A DNA stretch of 64,000 nt from Bacteroides sp. Lineage in GTDB: Bacteria > Bacteroidota > Bacteroidia > Bacteroidales > Bacteroidaceae. Below the pieces are notes generated by a model that saw nothing but the letters and a program-made list of their open reading frames with translations, did no database searches and had not been told where the DNA came from. The translations under genes were made by a program, and so were the position numbers. Location of the stretch: positions 62,001-126,000 of the forward strand of contig JAJQFD010000058.1 of assembly GCA_021201335.1 (NCBI GenBank), written 5' to 3'. This document shows, piece after piece, positions 47,484 through 57,630 of this stretch (positions are counted from its first letter, which is position 1; each line of letters opens with the position of its first letter).

Positions 47484-49202
47484 ATGAAAAAGTATATTCT
47501 TCTTTTGTTAGTCCTGGTGGGAGTGAGCATGTTTGCTTCTTCCCAGGATAAAAGTGTGATTCTGAAACTGTATCATACTACCGATGTCCACGGTAATTTT
47601 TTTCCGTTCGATTTCATCAATAACCGTATCAGCCCGGGAAGCCTTGCAGGGGTGAGTACCTATATCAATCTGCAGCGTGGAATATATGGAGATAATGTGT
47701 TGTTACTGGATGGTGGCGATCTGCTTCAGGGACAACCAGCCGCATATTATTATAATTTTGTGGATGTTACTTCCACACATTTGTGTGCTGCGGCCATGAA
47801 TTATATCGGTTATGATGCGGCAGCCTTGGGGAATCATGATGTTGAAACCGGCCATGCGGTGTACGATCGTTGGATAAAGGATTGTAATTTCCCTGTATTG
47901 GGAGCCAATATCCTGAAGAAAGATGGAACACCCTATCTGCCTCCCTATCATATCTTTGTGAAAGACGGAGTGAAAGTGGCAGTTATCGGTATGATTACAC
48001 AGGCCATTCCTGCCTGGCTTCCGGAAAATCTTTGGGAAGGATTACAATTTGCGGATATTGAAACTACTGCCCGGAAACTCATTCCGGAAATTCAGAAAAA
48101 GGAGAAGCCTGATGTGATTGTCGGACTGTTTCATACCGGAGTAAAGACAGCCGAGGTCGCTGGGTTCAAAGAAAGTGTCGGAATGGAAGTTGCACAACAA
48201 GTGCCGGGGTTCGATGTTATATTCACTGGACACGATCACATTCCCTTTGTGGAAAAGGTTGCCAACCAGTCAGGAGATTCTGTGTGGATAATTAATCCCG
48301 GTCCGGGTGCCCATAACATCAGCGATGTGGAAGTAAAGCTCACACGCAGAAAAGGAAAAGTGATACGAAAAGAGATCACAGGCAGGCTCGAAGATATTTC
48401 CACATTGGAACCCGACGGAGCTTACATGAATCATTTTGAAGAAGCTTACCGGAAAACGGAAGCGTATGTAAATGCGGAGATTGGCGAATTTACTGAAACT
48501 ATCTCTGTGCAGGATGGCTTCTTTGGTCCGTCTGCCTTTATTGATCTGATTCATTCCCTTCAGCTTAAATTGACAAGGGCTGATCTGTCACTGGTGGCTC
48601 CACTCTCCCTGAATGCGGTCATCGACTCGGGGAAGGTATATATGAGGGATATGTTTAATCTCTACAAATACGAAAACCTGCTTTATACTATGAGCCTCAC
48701 CGGAAAGGAATTCAAAGATGCCCTGGAATATTCGTATGGTTTGTGGACCAACCAAATGACATCAGAGGAAGACCATTTGTTGCTGATACAGCCGGGCGCG
48801 GAGGAAGGAAAGTACCGTTTTCGTCATCCTTATTTTGCGTTCGATTCAGCTGCAGGCATGATTTATACAGTGGATGTAAGCAAACCGGTAGGCGAGCGTA
48901 TCCATATCCGGCAAATGGCTGATGGAACAGCCTTTGATGAGGACAAAACCTACAAGGTAGCTGTAAACTCTTACCAGGGAAGTGGAGGGGCAGGTATCCT
49001 AACGGAAGGAGCCGGTATCGCACGTGAGAAGCTAAGCGAGCGTATTCTTTATTCAACCGATAAGGATTTGAGGTATTATCTGGCTGAAGAGATTAAGAAA
49101 GAGAAGGTAATCTCTCCCCAATCTCTCAACCAGTGGTCTTTTATTCCCCGCGAATGGGTGGAAAAAGCTACTATTCGTGACCGGGAGTTAGTGTTTCCGT
49201 AG
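47484..49202 (+). CDS. Periplasmic 5'-nucleotidase / 2',3'-cyclic phosphodiesterase family metallophosphatase
   Basis: 572 residues from ATG 47484 (MKKYILLLLVLVGVSMFASS), where the signal peptide begins; an upstream in-frame TTG inside the repeat array is rejected. The calcineurin-like phosphoesterase domain shows all metal motifs: YHTTDVHGNFFPF, LLDGGDLLQGQPAAYY, AALGNHDVETG, GLFHTGVKT and FTGHDHIPF. The C-terminal 5'-nucleotidase domain follows (APLSLNAVIDSGKVYMRDMFNLYKYEN, AVNSYQGSGGAGILTEG). Likely salvages nucleotides in the periplasm. Confidence 0.92.
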   Translation: MKKYILLLLVLVGVSMFASSQDKSVILKLYHTTDVHGNFFPFDFINNRISPGSLAGVSTYINLQRGIYGDNVLLLDGGDLLQGQPAAYYYNFVDVTSTHLCAAAMNYIGYDAAALGNHDVETGHAVYDRWIKDCNFPVLGANILKKDGTPYLPPYHIFVKDGVKVAVIGMITQAIPAWLPENLWEGLQFADIETTARKLIPEIQKKEKPDVIVGLFHTGVKTAEVAGFKESVGMEVAQQVPGFDVIFTGHDHIPFVEKVANQSGDSVWIINPGPGAHNISDVEVKLTRRKGKVIRKEITGRLEDISTLEPDGAYMNHFEEAYRKTEAYVNAEIGEFTETISVQDGFFGPSAFIDLIHSLQLKLTRADLSLVAPLSLNAVIDSGKVYMRDMFNLYKYENLLYTMSLTGKEFKDALEYSYGLWTNQMTSEEDHLLLIQPGAEEGKYRFRHPYFAFDSAAGMIYTVDVSKPVGERIHIRQMADGTAFDEDKTYKVAVNSYQGSGGAGILTEGAGIAREKLSERILYSTDKDLRYYLAEEIKKEKVISPQSLNQWSFIPREWVEKATIRDRELVFP

Positions 49203-49286
49203 ATAGTAGCTACTCAGATTATCTATGTATTGAATCTGATCTGGTTTATCCCAATAGTAGTAATTTAAAACCTACATAACTTTTAA

Positions 49287-51173
49287 TTATCGGGAGGTCT
49301 TCCGCAGGATAATTCGATTATTATAATTCTGAGATATAGTTTTATTAAAGGCGGCAAATGCTTCATATTGTTCTTTCGGGTATTTGCCTGCTTTCATTTT
49401 TAGCTGGTGAACTACCTTGATATTCCGTCCATCCATCGATAAAGTTGATTGGAAATTCCCGAAAGAAGTTTCCTGGTTTACAGGTGGTGGAAGAGCTTCA
49501 ATTTCATATCCTTCGGGTAGTACAAATGTAATTTCTTCGATATCATAATATCCGTAGTTCAGGTAAATATCATGGATGCGTTCTTTGGAAACAGAAGCTT
49601 CCCTGTCGCGGAAGATATTCACCGGGATGAACAGACGGTTACCTGTTTTGCTTCCATATTGTTCGGTATCAATGTCATAACGGACCTCGAGGCTAGGGCG
49701 TTCACTTTTTTTTCTCCGAACAGGAAACATTACTGATGGCGGCCCGGTTTAACTTTACCATTTTTTTCAGGAATTCCTTTTGCTTATCCGGGGAGAGTTG
49801 CGTAAAATACCACATGTCTTCATACTGGAAGAGGTGGGACGTTTGCTCAACATGTGCTTTTGCTTTTCCCCCCCGTCTTGCAAAGTAATGGTTGCCTTTG
49901 TTTGCTGAATGTTCAGTGAATCCGGATAAGTAGGAAGTCTCACGATTTCACTTCCGTCTTTTTTAATTACCCATGCATCATGTCCGGCGATACTTTTATG
50001 TACATACCCAAAAGGGAGTGTTTGATTGGTGCATTCCAACCATAAGGTATCCGATTCTAAGGGGACCATCAGGATTGCATGATTCGTCTGGCTCGCACTC
50101 GGATAGTCTTTTATCAGCCTGGCCCGGTCGAGACTTATTTCCGTGTAGTAGGAGGGGATACCCATCGCTTTCAGCATAGCAAGCATATAATTCGAGAGCC
50201 CTTTACAATCACTGAACATCGTTTTGTTTACATTGGTAGCCGTTTCGGGTTGAAATCCCCCAATACCCAGCTGTATACTGATATAGCGGGTAGTGCTTTG
50301 CATATACTCGTAAAGTATCTGTACGATTTCACGTTTTGATTTGGATTGGGCAGTTAATTCCTTCAATTTTGCTTTGAAAGGTTCCGGCAATACGTCTCTT
50401 CCTTCCAACAAAGCATACTGCCAAATACCGTAGGTTTGCCAAGTATCCATGTTACCTGCTCTTCCGTCGAACGAGAAGTTGACCGGACTAAAATAAATAC
50501 GTGGAACCAGGGCAGTGATCGGAGGACCATACGATTCTTTTACAACGGCTTTCAGGTCAGTAAAAACCACTTCGTAATATTGTTTACCTTTAGGATCTTG
50601 TTTGGGCTTAGGAGCCTCATCAGTAAACATGGATTTATGACGGTAAGGCTCATTGGTGTACAACCGGTAAGCAGCTTTTGCTACTGATTGATTGAACATG
50701 GTTTGCGGCACAAAAGTAGGGTAACCAATGAGTCCGTTTTTGTACTTTTTCTCCCATTCAAACTTAATGATGTAGGGGTAAGTAGAAGGTACATACTCGT
50801 AATAATATCGGTAATTGTCGCTAGCCAGCCCTTCCGAATATTCCGTCATATTCAGATCGGATTTTTTGAGTTTAGAGATACTCTTCCCGGATTCATTGAA
50901 TACTTCGCCGGAAAACTTGCGTAACTCGCTGAACTTATCGCAGATTTCGAGGAAAAAAGCAGCATCGTTACCTTTATCATTCAGGATAGCCAGTGTAATG
51001 CTTTCTTTTTGAATGGCACTGGTAGGTGACTCGCAAGTAAAGTCAATCTGGTGGTCAATGACTACCGAATAGGCATTTTCCTTCAACTGGGCAGGAATAT
51101 CATTCAGGTTTTGTGCATGCAAAAGGCTTCCAGTCAGGCAAACGAGCAACATGCAAAAAGTGCTTTTCTTCAT
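49287..51173 (-). pseudogene. DUF3857/transglutaminase-like exported protein, frameshifted at G7 and A8 tracts
   Basis: From ATG 51173 (KKSTFCMLLVCLTGSLLHA signal peptide), a 627-residue protein is restored by removing two bases at the C7 run 49868-49874 and one at the T8 run 49706-49713 (plus-strand bases). A DUF3857 domain comes first (residues ~40-230), then a transglutaminase core with Cys in FSDCKGLSNYMLAML, His in TNHAILMVPL and an acidic residue in TLWLECTNQ. Reading across the second break gives SCSEKKSERPSLEVRYDID. The catalytic triad seems present, unlike in the paralogue just upstream. Substrate unknown; envelope location is inferred. Confidence 0.78.
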
Positions 51174-51244
51174 ATTCTTACTTCTTTTTAAATAAAATAC
51201 AGAGGCACAAGAAATGTGCCCCTGCTTGCGTTGAATTATGGTTC

Positions 51245-53257
51245 TCAATTACCGCTTTTTTTCTTCAGTACAATCATTTCCTCGTTTTTCTCGGCCAGAG
51301 TGCTCCAGTATTCCTTTAACTGGGCATATTCTGTTGACGGGAATAGTAGTTTATTCAGCGTAAAGGTATAATTCAGGACAACCGTATTTCCTCGCTGCTG
51401 GATAATGTATCTACAGAAACTTGTTTTGTCTTCCAGCATCAGCTGAGCGGATTGAGGCAGTTCTTCTATTTCATAATTATCGGGAATACTTACTTCAATA
51501 ATCCGGCGGACTGTATAAGGATAAGAAAACTCCACGGGTAATTTACGGTCTTCCTGAACGAACGGATTTTCGCTGATATGCTTGAACATCATAGGATTAA
51601 TATATATATAATCACCACTTGTATTGGCCTCCCGGGTAAAAGAATATTCTTCGCTTACCTGAGGGGTAAATGTTTCTACCCCCTTTTGTTGCCAGGCTGT
51701 AATTTGAATGTTACTATGACTTTCTGTTTTTTCAATAAACTCCGTACTGTCTTTAGCAGCTTTATAGGCTTTACGGAATGAGGCAGCATATTGCCCAGTG
51801 AGGGAACTTAAACGGGTACCTTGTATTTCTCCATTTTCCTGTACGGCTATTTTAATATGACTCCTGCTGCTCGAATTTCCAATTTCTCTAAGATCTACCC
51901 ATTTATTTCCTCCACCTTCCCTGATAATCCGGGCTCTGTCCACCAACATAACAGGTGGCAATATATTGAGGTATCCGTCGGTAACCGATCCATCCAGAAA
52001 AACGTATGTGCTGTCTGTGTTCTGTATTCCTACTACAAAGGTGTTTATTTTATTGATACTAGGAGCAGAAAAGGGTATGATTCCCCTGTCGCGACGGCTC
52101 ATAATGAGGGGGTAAGCTTGTATTCCTGCATCTTTCAGCATACTAATCAGGATAAAATTGAGTACGGCATTGTTAGCTTTTCCTTCTTTTATTGCCTTTC
52201 GGATGTCTCTGCCAAAGAGTGCGTATGATTCGTCCCAAGTAATTTTTTGTTTTAGAAAATTAAATAAAGCAACTATCTTTTCGTCTGTCGAGAACTTATC
52301 GAGAGCCATTGCCTGCATTTCATCCCGGAATGGATTCCTCATTTTCAACTGTCGCCCGAAGTCTTCGTTTTCCAGCAAAAGTTTATCAATCTGCTCCCAG
52401 CTGGTGAGAAACGAACGGTAACCTGCCCCCGGAAATTCAATGCCACTTAATTCAAAGTTTATTTTCGATTTATAATCATCGGGGTACCATACATACGAGT
52501 CTGATTCTAATGCCGGCAGATTATTGCCCGTAAAGATAAGTTGCCGGGCGGTATAGTATACCCTTTCCGATCCACCTTGATATTGCACCATCAGGGATTC
52601 AGACACATTTTTATTTTCCGATTGCAGTTGATAAGCTCCCCGCATATCGAGGTTAAATTTAAAGTATTCCGGAATGGTTAATTCATACCGGCTATACATA
52701 ACCGGTATTTCCTGTTGCATATCCCAGCTGTTCAGTTGATGATAAAAATCGGATATGATCCGGTATTTGTATTCAATAACCGTTCCTGCTTTAACGGCCG
52801 GAATGGAGAACTTTACTTGCATATAGTTGCTATTCAGCCTTTCGCGAAAGATATAATCTCTTTTCATCTTGGTTCGTACCACCTTTCCGTTTTCCATATT
52901 GTAGGCGCTGGCATCAATGCCCGAAACAACTTCTTTCATGGTACCACTTCGTTCGCTCTGATAGTAAGGTATAGTAACGTCGGCGTATTCTGCTCCTTCC
53001 TGTTTCAGGATCTTGATTTTCACTTCTACATCGTAATTTACACGGAATTCATTATTTATATAATCATAGCTAGTGATTCCGTTTTTGTACATAACGACTG
53101 CCGTGGCAGCAGAATCGAGGGGATAGGTAGTCATGGTTACCTCTTCATCGGTAACTTTGCCGTACTTGGTGCTGATAGCTTGTGCGTTAAGCTGATTAAA
53201 ATAGAGGAGAGGGACTATCATACAAGTCAGCATTCTCCGAATAAAATAGTTTTTCAT
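51245..53257 (-). CDS. DUF3857/transglutaminase-like exported protein lacking the catalytic cysteine
   Basis: 670 residues with signal peptide (MLTCMIVPLLYFNQLNAQ). DUF3857 covers the N-terminal third (AVVMYKNGITSYDYI ... GTVIEYKYRIISDF), followed by a transglutaminase-like fold. Where active members have GNCxD, this one reads KEGKANNAVLNFILISMLKDAG, and the usual His position reads NKINTFVVGI, so the catalytic residues are absent. The C-terminal part is beta-rich. It lies 71 bases upstream of the active-looking paralogue on the same strand and is probably its operon partner. A binding rather than catalytic role is inferred. Confidence 0.87.
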   Translation of the reverse strand: MKNYFIRRMLTCMIVPLLYFNQLNAQAISTKYGKVTDEEVTMTTYPLDSAATAVVMYKNGITSYDYINNEFRVNYDVEVKIKILKQEGAEYADVTIPYYQSERSGTMKEVVSGIDASAYNMENGKVVRTKMKRDYIFRERLNSNYMQVKFSIPAVKAGTVIEYKYRIISDFYHQLNSWDMQQEIPVMYSRYELTIPEYFKFNLDMRGAYQLQSENKNVSESLMVQYQGGSERVYYTARQLIFTGNNLPALESDSYVWYPDDYKSKINFELSGIEFPGAGYRSFLTSWEQIDKLLLENEDFGRQLKMRNPFRDEMQAMALDKFSTDEKIVALFNFLKQKITWDESYALFGRDIRKAIKEGKANNAVLNFILISMLKDAGIQAYPLIMSRRDRGIIPFSAPSINKINTFVVGIQNTDSTYVFLDGSVTDGYLNILPPVMLVDRARIIREGGGNKWVDLREIGNSSSRSHIKIAVQENGEIQGTRLSSLTGQYAASFRKAYKAAKDSTEFIEKTESHSNIQITAWQQKGVETFTPQVSEEYSFTREANTSGDYIYINPMMFKHISENPFVQEDRKLPVEFSYPYTVRRIIEVSIPDNYEIEELPQSAQLMLEDKTSFCRYIIQQRGNTVVLNYTFTLNKLLFPSTEYAQLKEYWSTLAEKNEEMIVLKKKSGN

Positions 53258-53556
53258 CGTAATATATAGTTTAGTAAATGTGTGTCTTCCTTAATTTTGG
53301 CTATCAGTTTTGCTAATATAAAGAAAAAAAGAATACAAATTAATAAATTGTGGATTTTTTCAATAATAAAAAAACAGGTAAGAGAATTTTTTATTTATTC
53401 TCTACGGTTTATCCGATTTATGGTTCTCTATTTCTCCCCTCAACATTTGCCCGAAAAAACATTCTAAAAGACAGCGTGAGAATGTTCTTTTTTTTTATTT
53501 TTCCCTTCAAAACTTTCTTTACCTTTGCAATCACCTAATACAAATACCTAACAAAT

Positions 53557-54993
53557 ATGAAAACCTCTTTTTCTTTATTTCTTCTTCCGGTTATTATCGG
53601 ATTGAGTTCTTGCAGCTCAAATAAAAAAAACGCCGAATGGGTAATTAGTACAGAAAATGAACAATGGATGATGCAAGAGCCGATTGTTCCCACTTCTTTT
53701 CAGGAAGGGACTACTGTAGATGCAACGATCAACCTACAGTCTTCTCAACAAATTATTGATGGTTTCGGTGCCTGTTTCAATGAACTTGGCTGGACGTCTT
53801 TAAGCTTACTAAGCAAAGCGGACCGGGAAACAATTATGAAGGAACTATTTCAACCCGGCAACGGAGCAAACTTTACCATCTGCCGCATGCCAATTGGCGC
53901 CAATGACTTTTCACGCGACTGGTATTCTTACAATGAGAATGACAAGGATTTTGCCATGGAAGCTTTTTCTGTTAAGAACGATGAGCAAACACTTATCCCT
54001 TTCATCAAAGAAGCACAACAGTACTACCCGAAGTTGAAAATCTGGGCTTCTCCCTGGTGTCCTCCTTCCTGGATGAAGTATAATAAACATTATGCCTCAG
54101 CCTATAACGACAATCACCCTGTAGAAAAATTCCGCAATGGTTTACCTGCCGATAAACAGGGCCGTGAAGGAACAGATATGTTTGTTCAGGACCCGGCTTA
54201 CTTACAGGAGTATACACTTTATTTCTCGAAATTTATTGATGCATACAAGGAGTATGGGATCAATATATTTGCCGTAATGCCACAAAATGAATTCAATTCG
54301 GCTCAGGTATTTCCGAGTTGCTGCTGGACTTCGGCTTCCCTGGCTAATTTTATAGGAAAATATCTGGGTCCTACTATGGAGAGCAAAGGAGTTGAACTTA
54401 TGTTTGGCACGATGGAGCGCGCCAATGAGGCCTTGGTTGATACCATTTTATTAGATCCCGCTGCGGGCAAATATGTGAAGGGTGTTGGTTTTCAGTGGGC
54501 AGGTAAAGGAAGTATTCCTGGCATTCACAAACGGTATCCTGACTTAAAGCTATACCAGACTGAGCAAGAATGTGGCGATGGACAAAATAACTGGAAAAGC
54601 GCTCTTTATTCATGGAATTTGATGAAGCATTATCTAAACAGTGGAGCCTCAGCATATATGTACTGGAATATATCTCTGGAAGAAGGCGGTGTTAGCCGTT
54701 GGGGATGGGCGCAAAACTCGCTGGTTGTGGTGAATCCCGAAACCAAAGCATACCGCTTCACTCCCGAATATTATATAATGAAGCACGCCAGTTGCTATAT
54801 TAAGCCGGGAGCGAAGAAGCTAACTATAGAAGGTGAATATACGAATCTTGTTGCCTTCCAAAACCCTGATGGTAAAATCGTTGTGGTAATGGTGAATGAA
54901 GAGCCCGGGGAAAATTCTTTCAATCTGAATATTGCCGGGCAAGTATATTCGGCTAAACTTCCGGAAGGTGGTATAGCTACACTGGTAATTTAA
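53557..54993 (+). CDS. Glycoside hydrolase family 30 lipoprotein (glucosylceramidase-like)
   Basis: 478 residues. The lipobox IGLSSC predicts a lipoprotein. The GH30 start QQIIDGFGACFNELGW is followed by the TIM barrel (FTICRMPIGANDFSRDWY, IWASPWCPPSWMK) with the acid/base Glu in VMPQNEFNSAQ and the nucleophile Glu in LYQTEQECGDG, then a beta domain (NLVAFQNPDGKIVVVMVNE). Family substrates include beta-1,6-glucans and glucosylceramide; specificity is not resolvable here. A TACCTTTG box at 53520-53527 fits a -7 promoter element. Confidence 0.93.
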   Translation: MKTSFSLFLLPVIIGLSSCSSNKKNAEWVISTENEQWMMQEPIVPTSFQEGTTVDATINLQSSQQIIDGFGACFNELGWTSLSLLSKADRETIMKELFQPGNGANFTICRMPIGANDFSRDWYSYNENDKDFAMEAFSVKNDEQTLIPFIKEAQQYYPKLKIWASPWCPPSWMKYNKHYASAYNDNHPVEKFRNGLPADKQGREGTDMFVQDPAYLQEYTLYFSKFIDAYKEYGINIFAVMPQNEFNSAQVFPSCCWTSASLANFIGKYLGPTMESKGVELMFGTMERANEALVDTILLDPAAGKYVKGVGFQWAGKGSIPGIHKRYPDLKLYQTEQECGDGQNNWKSALYSWNLMKHYLNSGASAYMYWNISLEEGGVSRWGWAQNSLVVVNPETKAYRFTPEYYIMKHASCYIKPGAKKLTIEGEYTNLVAFQNPDGKIVVVMVNEEPGENSFNLNIAGQVYSAKLPEGGIATLVI

Positions 54994-55662
54994 AGCTAAC
55001 TTAAATGGGTTCTTCGTTATTTTCGTTGAATACTTTTTTTATAACGGATTTAAACAATAAGAAGGCTGGAAGCTTGACAGATTTAGCCCACGGGTAAGCG
55101 AGCCCTGCGAGTGCAACCCAGTCATGTTCGGAAGATAACACTTCTTAGCAATCCAGTCAAGAATCTAAGGTCTTTTAAGAAATCCCGGAGGGATTTGATG
55201 TGCATAACCACGGGATGTAATCCCGTGGAAACAGCTAACCCGACTCTACTCTGACAGCCCCAATAGGGGTGAAGAATATATTATTGACCCACTATTCGTG
55301 GCTCACGGGATTATTCTATCTGTTATCCCGTGGGATATGCACCCCACGGTTATGTACCTGCAATCCCTGCGGAATTTCTTAAAGATTTTAACGTCTTCAG
55401 ATCTTCCGAACATACCTGAGTGCAACCCTGGGTTGGAATGATATTAAATTAAGGAGTTCCGATGGAACGACATATAAATATATATGTGCCGTTCCTTCGG
55501 AACTCATTGTTCTTTGGTTATCTAAACCCAGGGTGTCGTTCACTACGTTCACTTTACCCGTGGGCTAAATTGGGCAGGCTTCCAGTCTTCTCTTTGCTAA
55601 ATCCATAATGCTATTATATGACACGTATTATTTAATCCTTCAACTAAAGTGATGAAGAACCC
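54994..55662. other. Gene-free region filled by a composite inverted-repeat element
   Basis: Nearly all of this gap between convergent genes is taken up by the MITE-like element listed separately. The remaining flanks are plain AT-rich sequence, with no gene seen. Confidence 0.6.
55061..55590. mobile_element. Composite MITE-like element with 37-bp terminal inverted repeats, copy 2
   Basis: The outer ends at 55061-55097 and 55554-55590 are inverted repeats matching at 32 of 37 positions; both include ATTTAGCCCACGGGTAA in the same arm. Inside lie the ~290-bp palindrome shared with copy 1 (55123-55413) and a second, near-perfect hairpin at 55454-55505 (GAGTTCCGATGGAACG with GTTCCTTCGGAACTC). 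No transposase frame is present. Confidence 0.78.
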
Positions 55663-56478
55663 TTAAATTCCGATTAAAGCTTTCATCATTCCCCTTATCC
55701 AGGAATTAGGAACGATCTTTTTGAAGAACATCAATAGTCTCGACTGGATGCCTGCGGGATATCGAAGCCGCTTTCCCTTGCTGGTAGCGGCTTTGTAGAT
55801 TGTCTTTGCAACGACTTCCGGTTCCGGTGCATTCACGAAAAAACGGTTGATAAACGCATCAGCTTTCTTTATAAACTCGTCATAACCTTGTTCGGGTGAG
55901 GGCTTCAGGTCGACCCGTGATTTTCCGTTAAACTCTGTTTTGATAGGTCCCGGTTCAATCAGCCTTACCCGAATGTTTTTTGTAGACAATTCGTAATATA
56001 AACTTTCGGTCAACCCTTCAATGGCAAATTTAGAAGCGTTGTAAATGGAATAAAGGGGAAATCCCAGTCTTCCGGCAATGGACGAAAGATTAATGAACGT
56101 TCCTTTTTTCACAGAAGAAAAAAGAGGGGTAAACGCATTGATAACATAGCAAATGCTCATGACATTGGTTTCCAGTTGCTTCTGTATCTGCCTCTCAGTA
56201 GCACCTTCCAGAGGACCTATTGCTCCATACCCGGCGTTATTTACCACTACGTCTATTTCCTTGAAATCATTCCAGGCTTTTTGTGCCACCTCTTTTACCA
56301 AAGATGAATCAGTAACATCCAGGTTGTAAATTTTCAGTGATGATGATGTGGGCAGCAAGTCTGCTTTAGACATATCACGCATAGTGCATGCAACATTCCA
56401 TCCTTTTTCAAGAAAGTATTTTGCTGTAGCCAGTCCAATTCCGGATGAACTACCTGTTATAAAAATTGTTTTTGGCAT
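55663..56478 (-). CDS. Short-chain dehydrogenase/reductase
   Basis: 271-residue classical SDR. Cofactor motif FITGSSSGIGLATAKYF at the N-terminus, NNAGYGAIGPLEGATE, the catalytic Ser in INLSSIAGRLG and Tyr-Lys in YSIYNASKFAIEG, then EPGPIKTEF. NADP preference is suggested by basic residues after the second strand. Substrate unknown; the C-terminal FFKKIVPNSWIRGMMKALI could touch the membrane. Confidence 0.92.
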   Translation of the reverse strand: MPKTIFITGSSSGIGLATAKYFLEKGWNVACTMRDMSKADLLPTSSSLKIYNLDVTDSSLVKEVAQKAWNDFKEIDVVVNNAGYGAIGPLEGATERQIQKQLETNVMSICYVINAFTPLFSSVKKGTFINLSSIAGRLGFPLYSIYNASKFAIEGLTESLYYELSTKNIRVRLIEPGPIKTEFNGKSRVDLKPSPEQGYDEFIKKADAFINRFFVNAPEPEVVAKTIYKAATSKGKRLRYPAGIQSRLLMFFKKIVPNSWIRGMMKALIGI

Positions 56479-57521
56479 AACACTCCGGTATTTGTTTCAA
56501 TTTCGTGCAAATGTGGTTTTATCCTATTCATAGAAAGAAAACCCTAAAAATAATAGTATCCGCCGAATGAACGAAATATAAACAAACCATATTCACTTAC
56601 AGTTTAAGTATTGCCTGTTCCCTTACGCATATGATATAAAAAATGATTGCTCTTTTTGTTGTTATTTTCATAATTCATTTATCATTTTGTCGCTATAAGG
56701 TTGTTTTGGCTAACCCACCATCTTTTCAAAAAAGTTAAACGGGTAGTGAAAAAATGTAAAGGTAGCTTCTGAATACAACTTTCAGCGGTTCATATTTACT
56801 TCTGAGGATAGTTTTTTCGAAGATTTTGGGCAAAATCAGCAAAACTTGCGGGCTTACGTATAAAGACTTGCGCCTACAAGTATAAAAACTTGCGCCTGTA
56901 AGTATATAGACTTGCGTGCTCAAGTATGCGAGAAAAAGCCATTTTATTGCTCTTTTTTTCTAGAATCAATTGTAATCCAGGAAAGGTGCAATAATCATAT
57001 ATCTGTAAAATCATCTTTCTGTAAATTAAATGAGTAATTATTTCAGTAATATAATTTCTTTATAATCATATATTTAATATTTCTCTTTCAATTTGAATTT
57101 ACTTGATTCAATTTCCTTGCGATATTTTTGATGAAGCTGGATTGCCCGAGAATATCGCAAGGAAATCCTGTTTAATTTGCAAAATGTCAAAATGATAATA
57201 ATAGGGTGTTTATGCATAATGATGATAAATATTTTTATATATTTATGGTTTTCAAGTTTGTTTGTCGGCATACCCTTTTAACCATATATATTACGAAATA
57301 TTCTTTATTCTTCTTTTCTGTCTGTATGGTACTAACAATCTTAATGTACAAATATCCTATACTAATAGAGATTTATTTTTAAAAAATAATTTTCGTTGGA
57401 TATCTTTACTTTATCGTCGTTAAATAGCAGATAATCAATTAATTTACCTTCAATATGCTTTATCTCCTTATTTAGAATAAATATAAATATGATAATTTAT
57501 TAAAAATATACTATATAATTA
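56479..57521. other. Long gene-free region with array D
   Basis: About 1.05 kb between the SDR and the HU-type gene. It holds the four-unit array D; the remainder is strongly AT-rich, including the stretch leading into the HU promoter. No RNA gene or coding frame is recognised. Confidence 0.5.
56841..56928. repeat. Four-unit tandem repeat array D (4 x 22 bp)
   Basis: Units lie at 56841-56862, 56863-56884, 56885-56906 and 56907-56928, exactly 22 bases each. The core is ACTTGCGCCTACAAGT (unit 2) or ACTTGCGCCTGTAAGT (unit 3), the same core family as array B, with a TATAAA-type spacer. Confidence 0.93.
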
Positions 57522-57553
57522 TTTGCATATATTATCCAATGATATTATATTTG
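57522..57553 (+). promoter_or_regulatory. Bacteroidetes-type promoter of the HU-family gene
   Basis: TTTG at 57522-57525 and TATATTTG at 57546-57553 are separated by 20 bases, matching the -33 TTTG / -7 TAnnTTTG layout well. Transcription would start near 57560, leaving a structured leader of about 118 bases. Confidence 0.7.
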
Positions 57554-57563
57554 CATTATAATT

Positions 57564-57630
57564 GATAACAATAAAAGAGGGATAGATAATTAACGGCACA
57601 GAAGGGTGAATTTTCACCGTTATTGTTATC
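57564..57630 (+). promoter_or_regulatory. Structured 5' leader of the HU-family gene
   Basis: GATAACAATA (57564-57573) is exactly complementary to TATTGTTATC (57621-57630). Inside, TAACGG (57591-57596) can pair with CCGTTA (57617-57622), while GGTGAA (57605-57610) can pair with TTCACC (57613-57618). The last two pairings share bases, so alternative folds exist. Confidence 0.45.

Noticed and set aside
52715..53269. 184-codon open frame antisense to the DUF3857 protein
   Set aside because: It is a mirror of a well-supported gene on the other strand, with no domain of its own.
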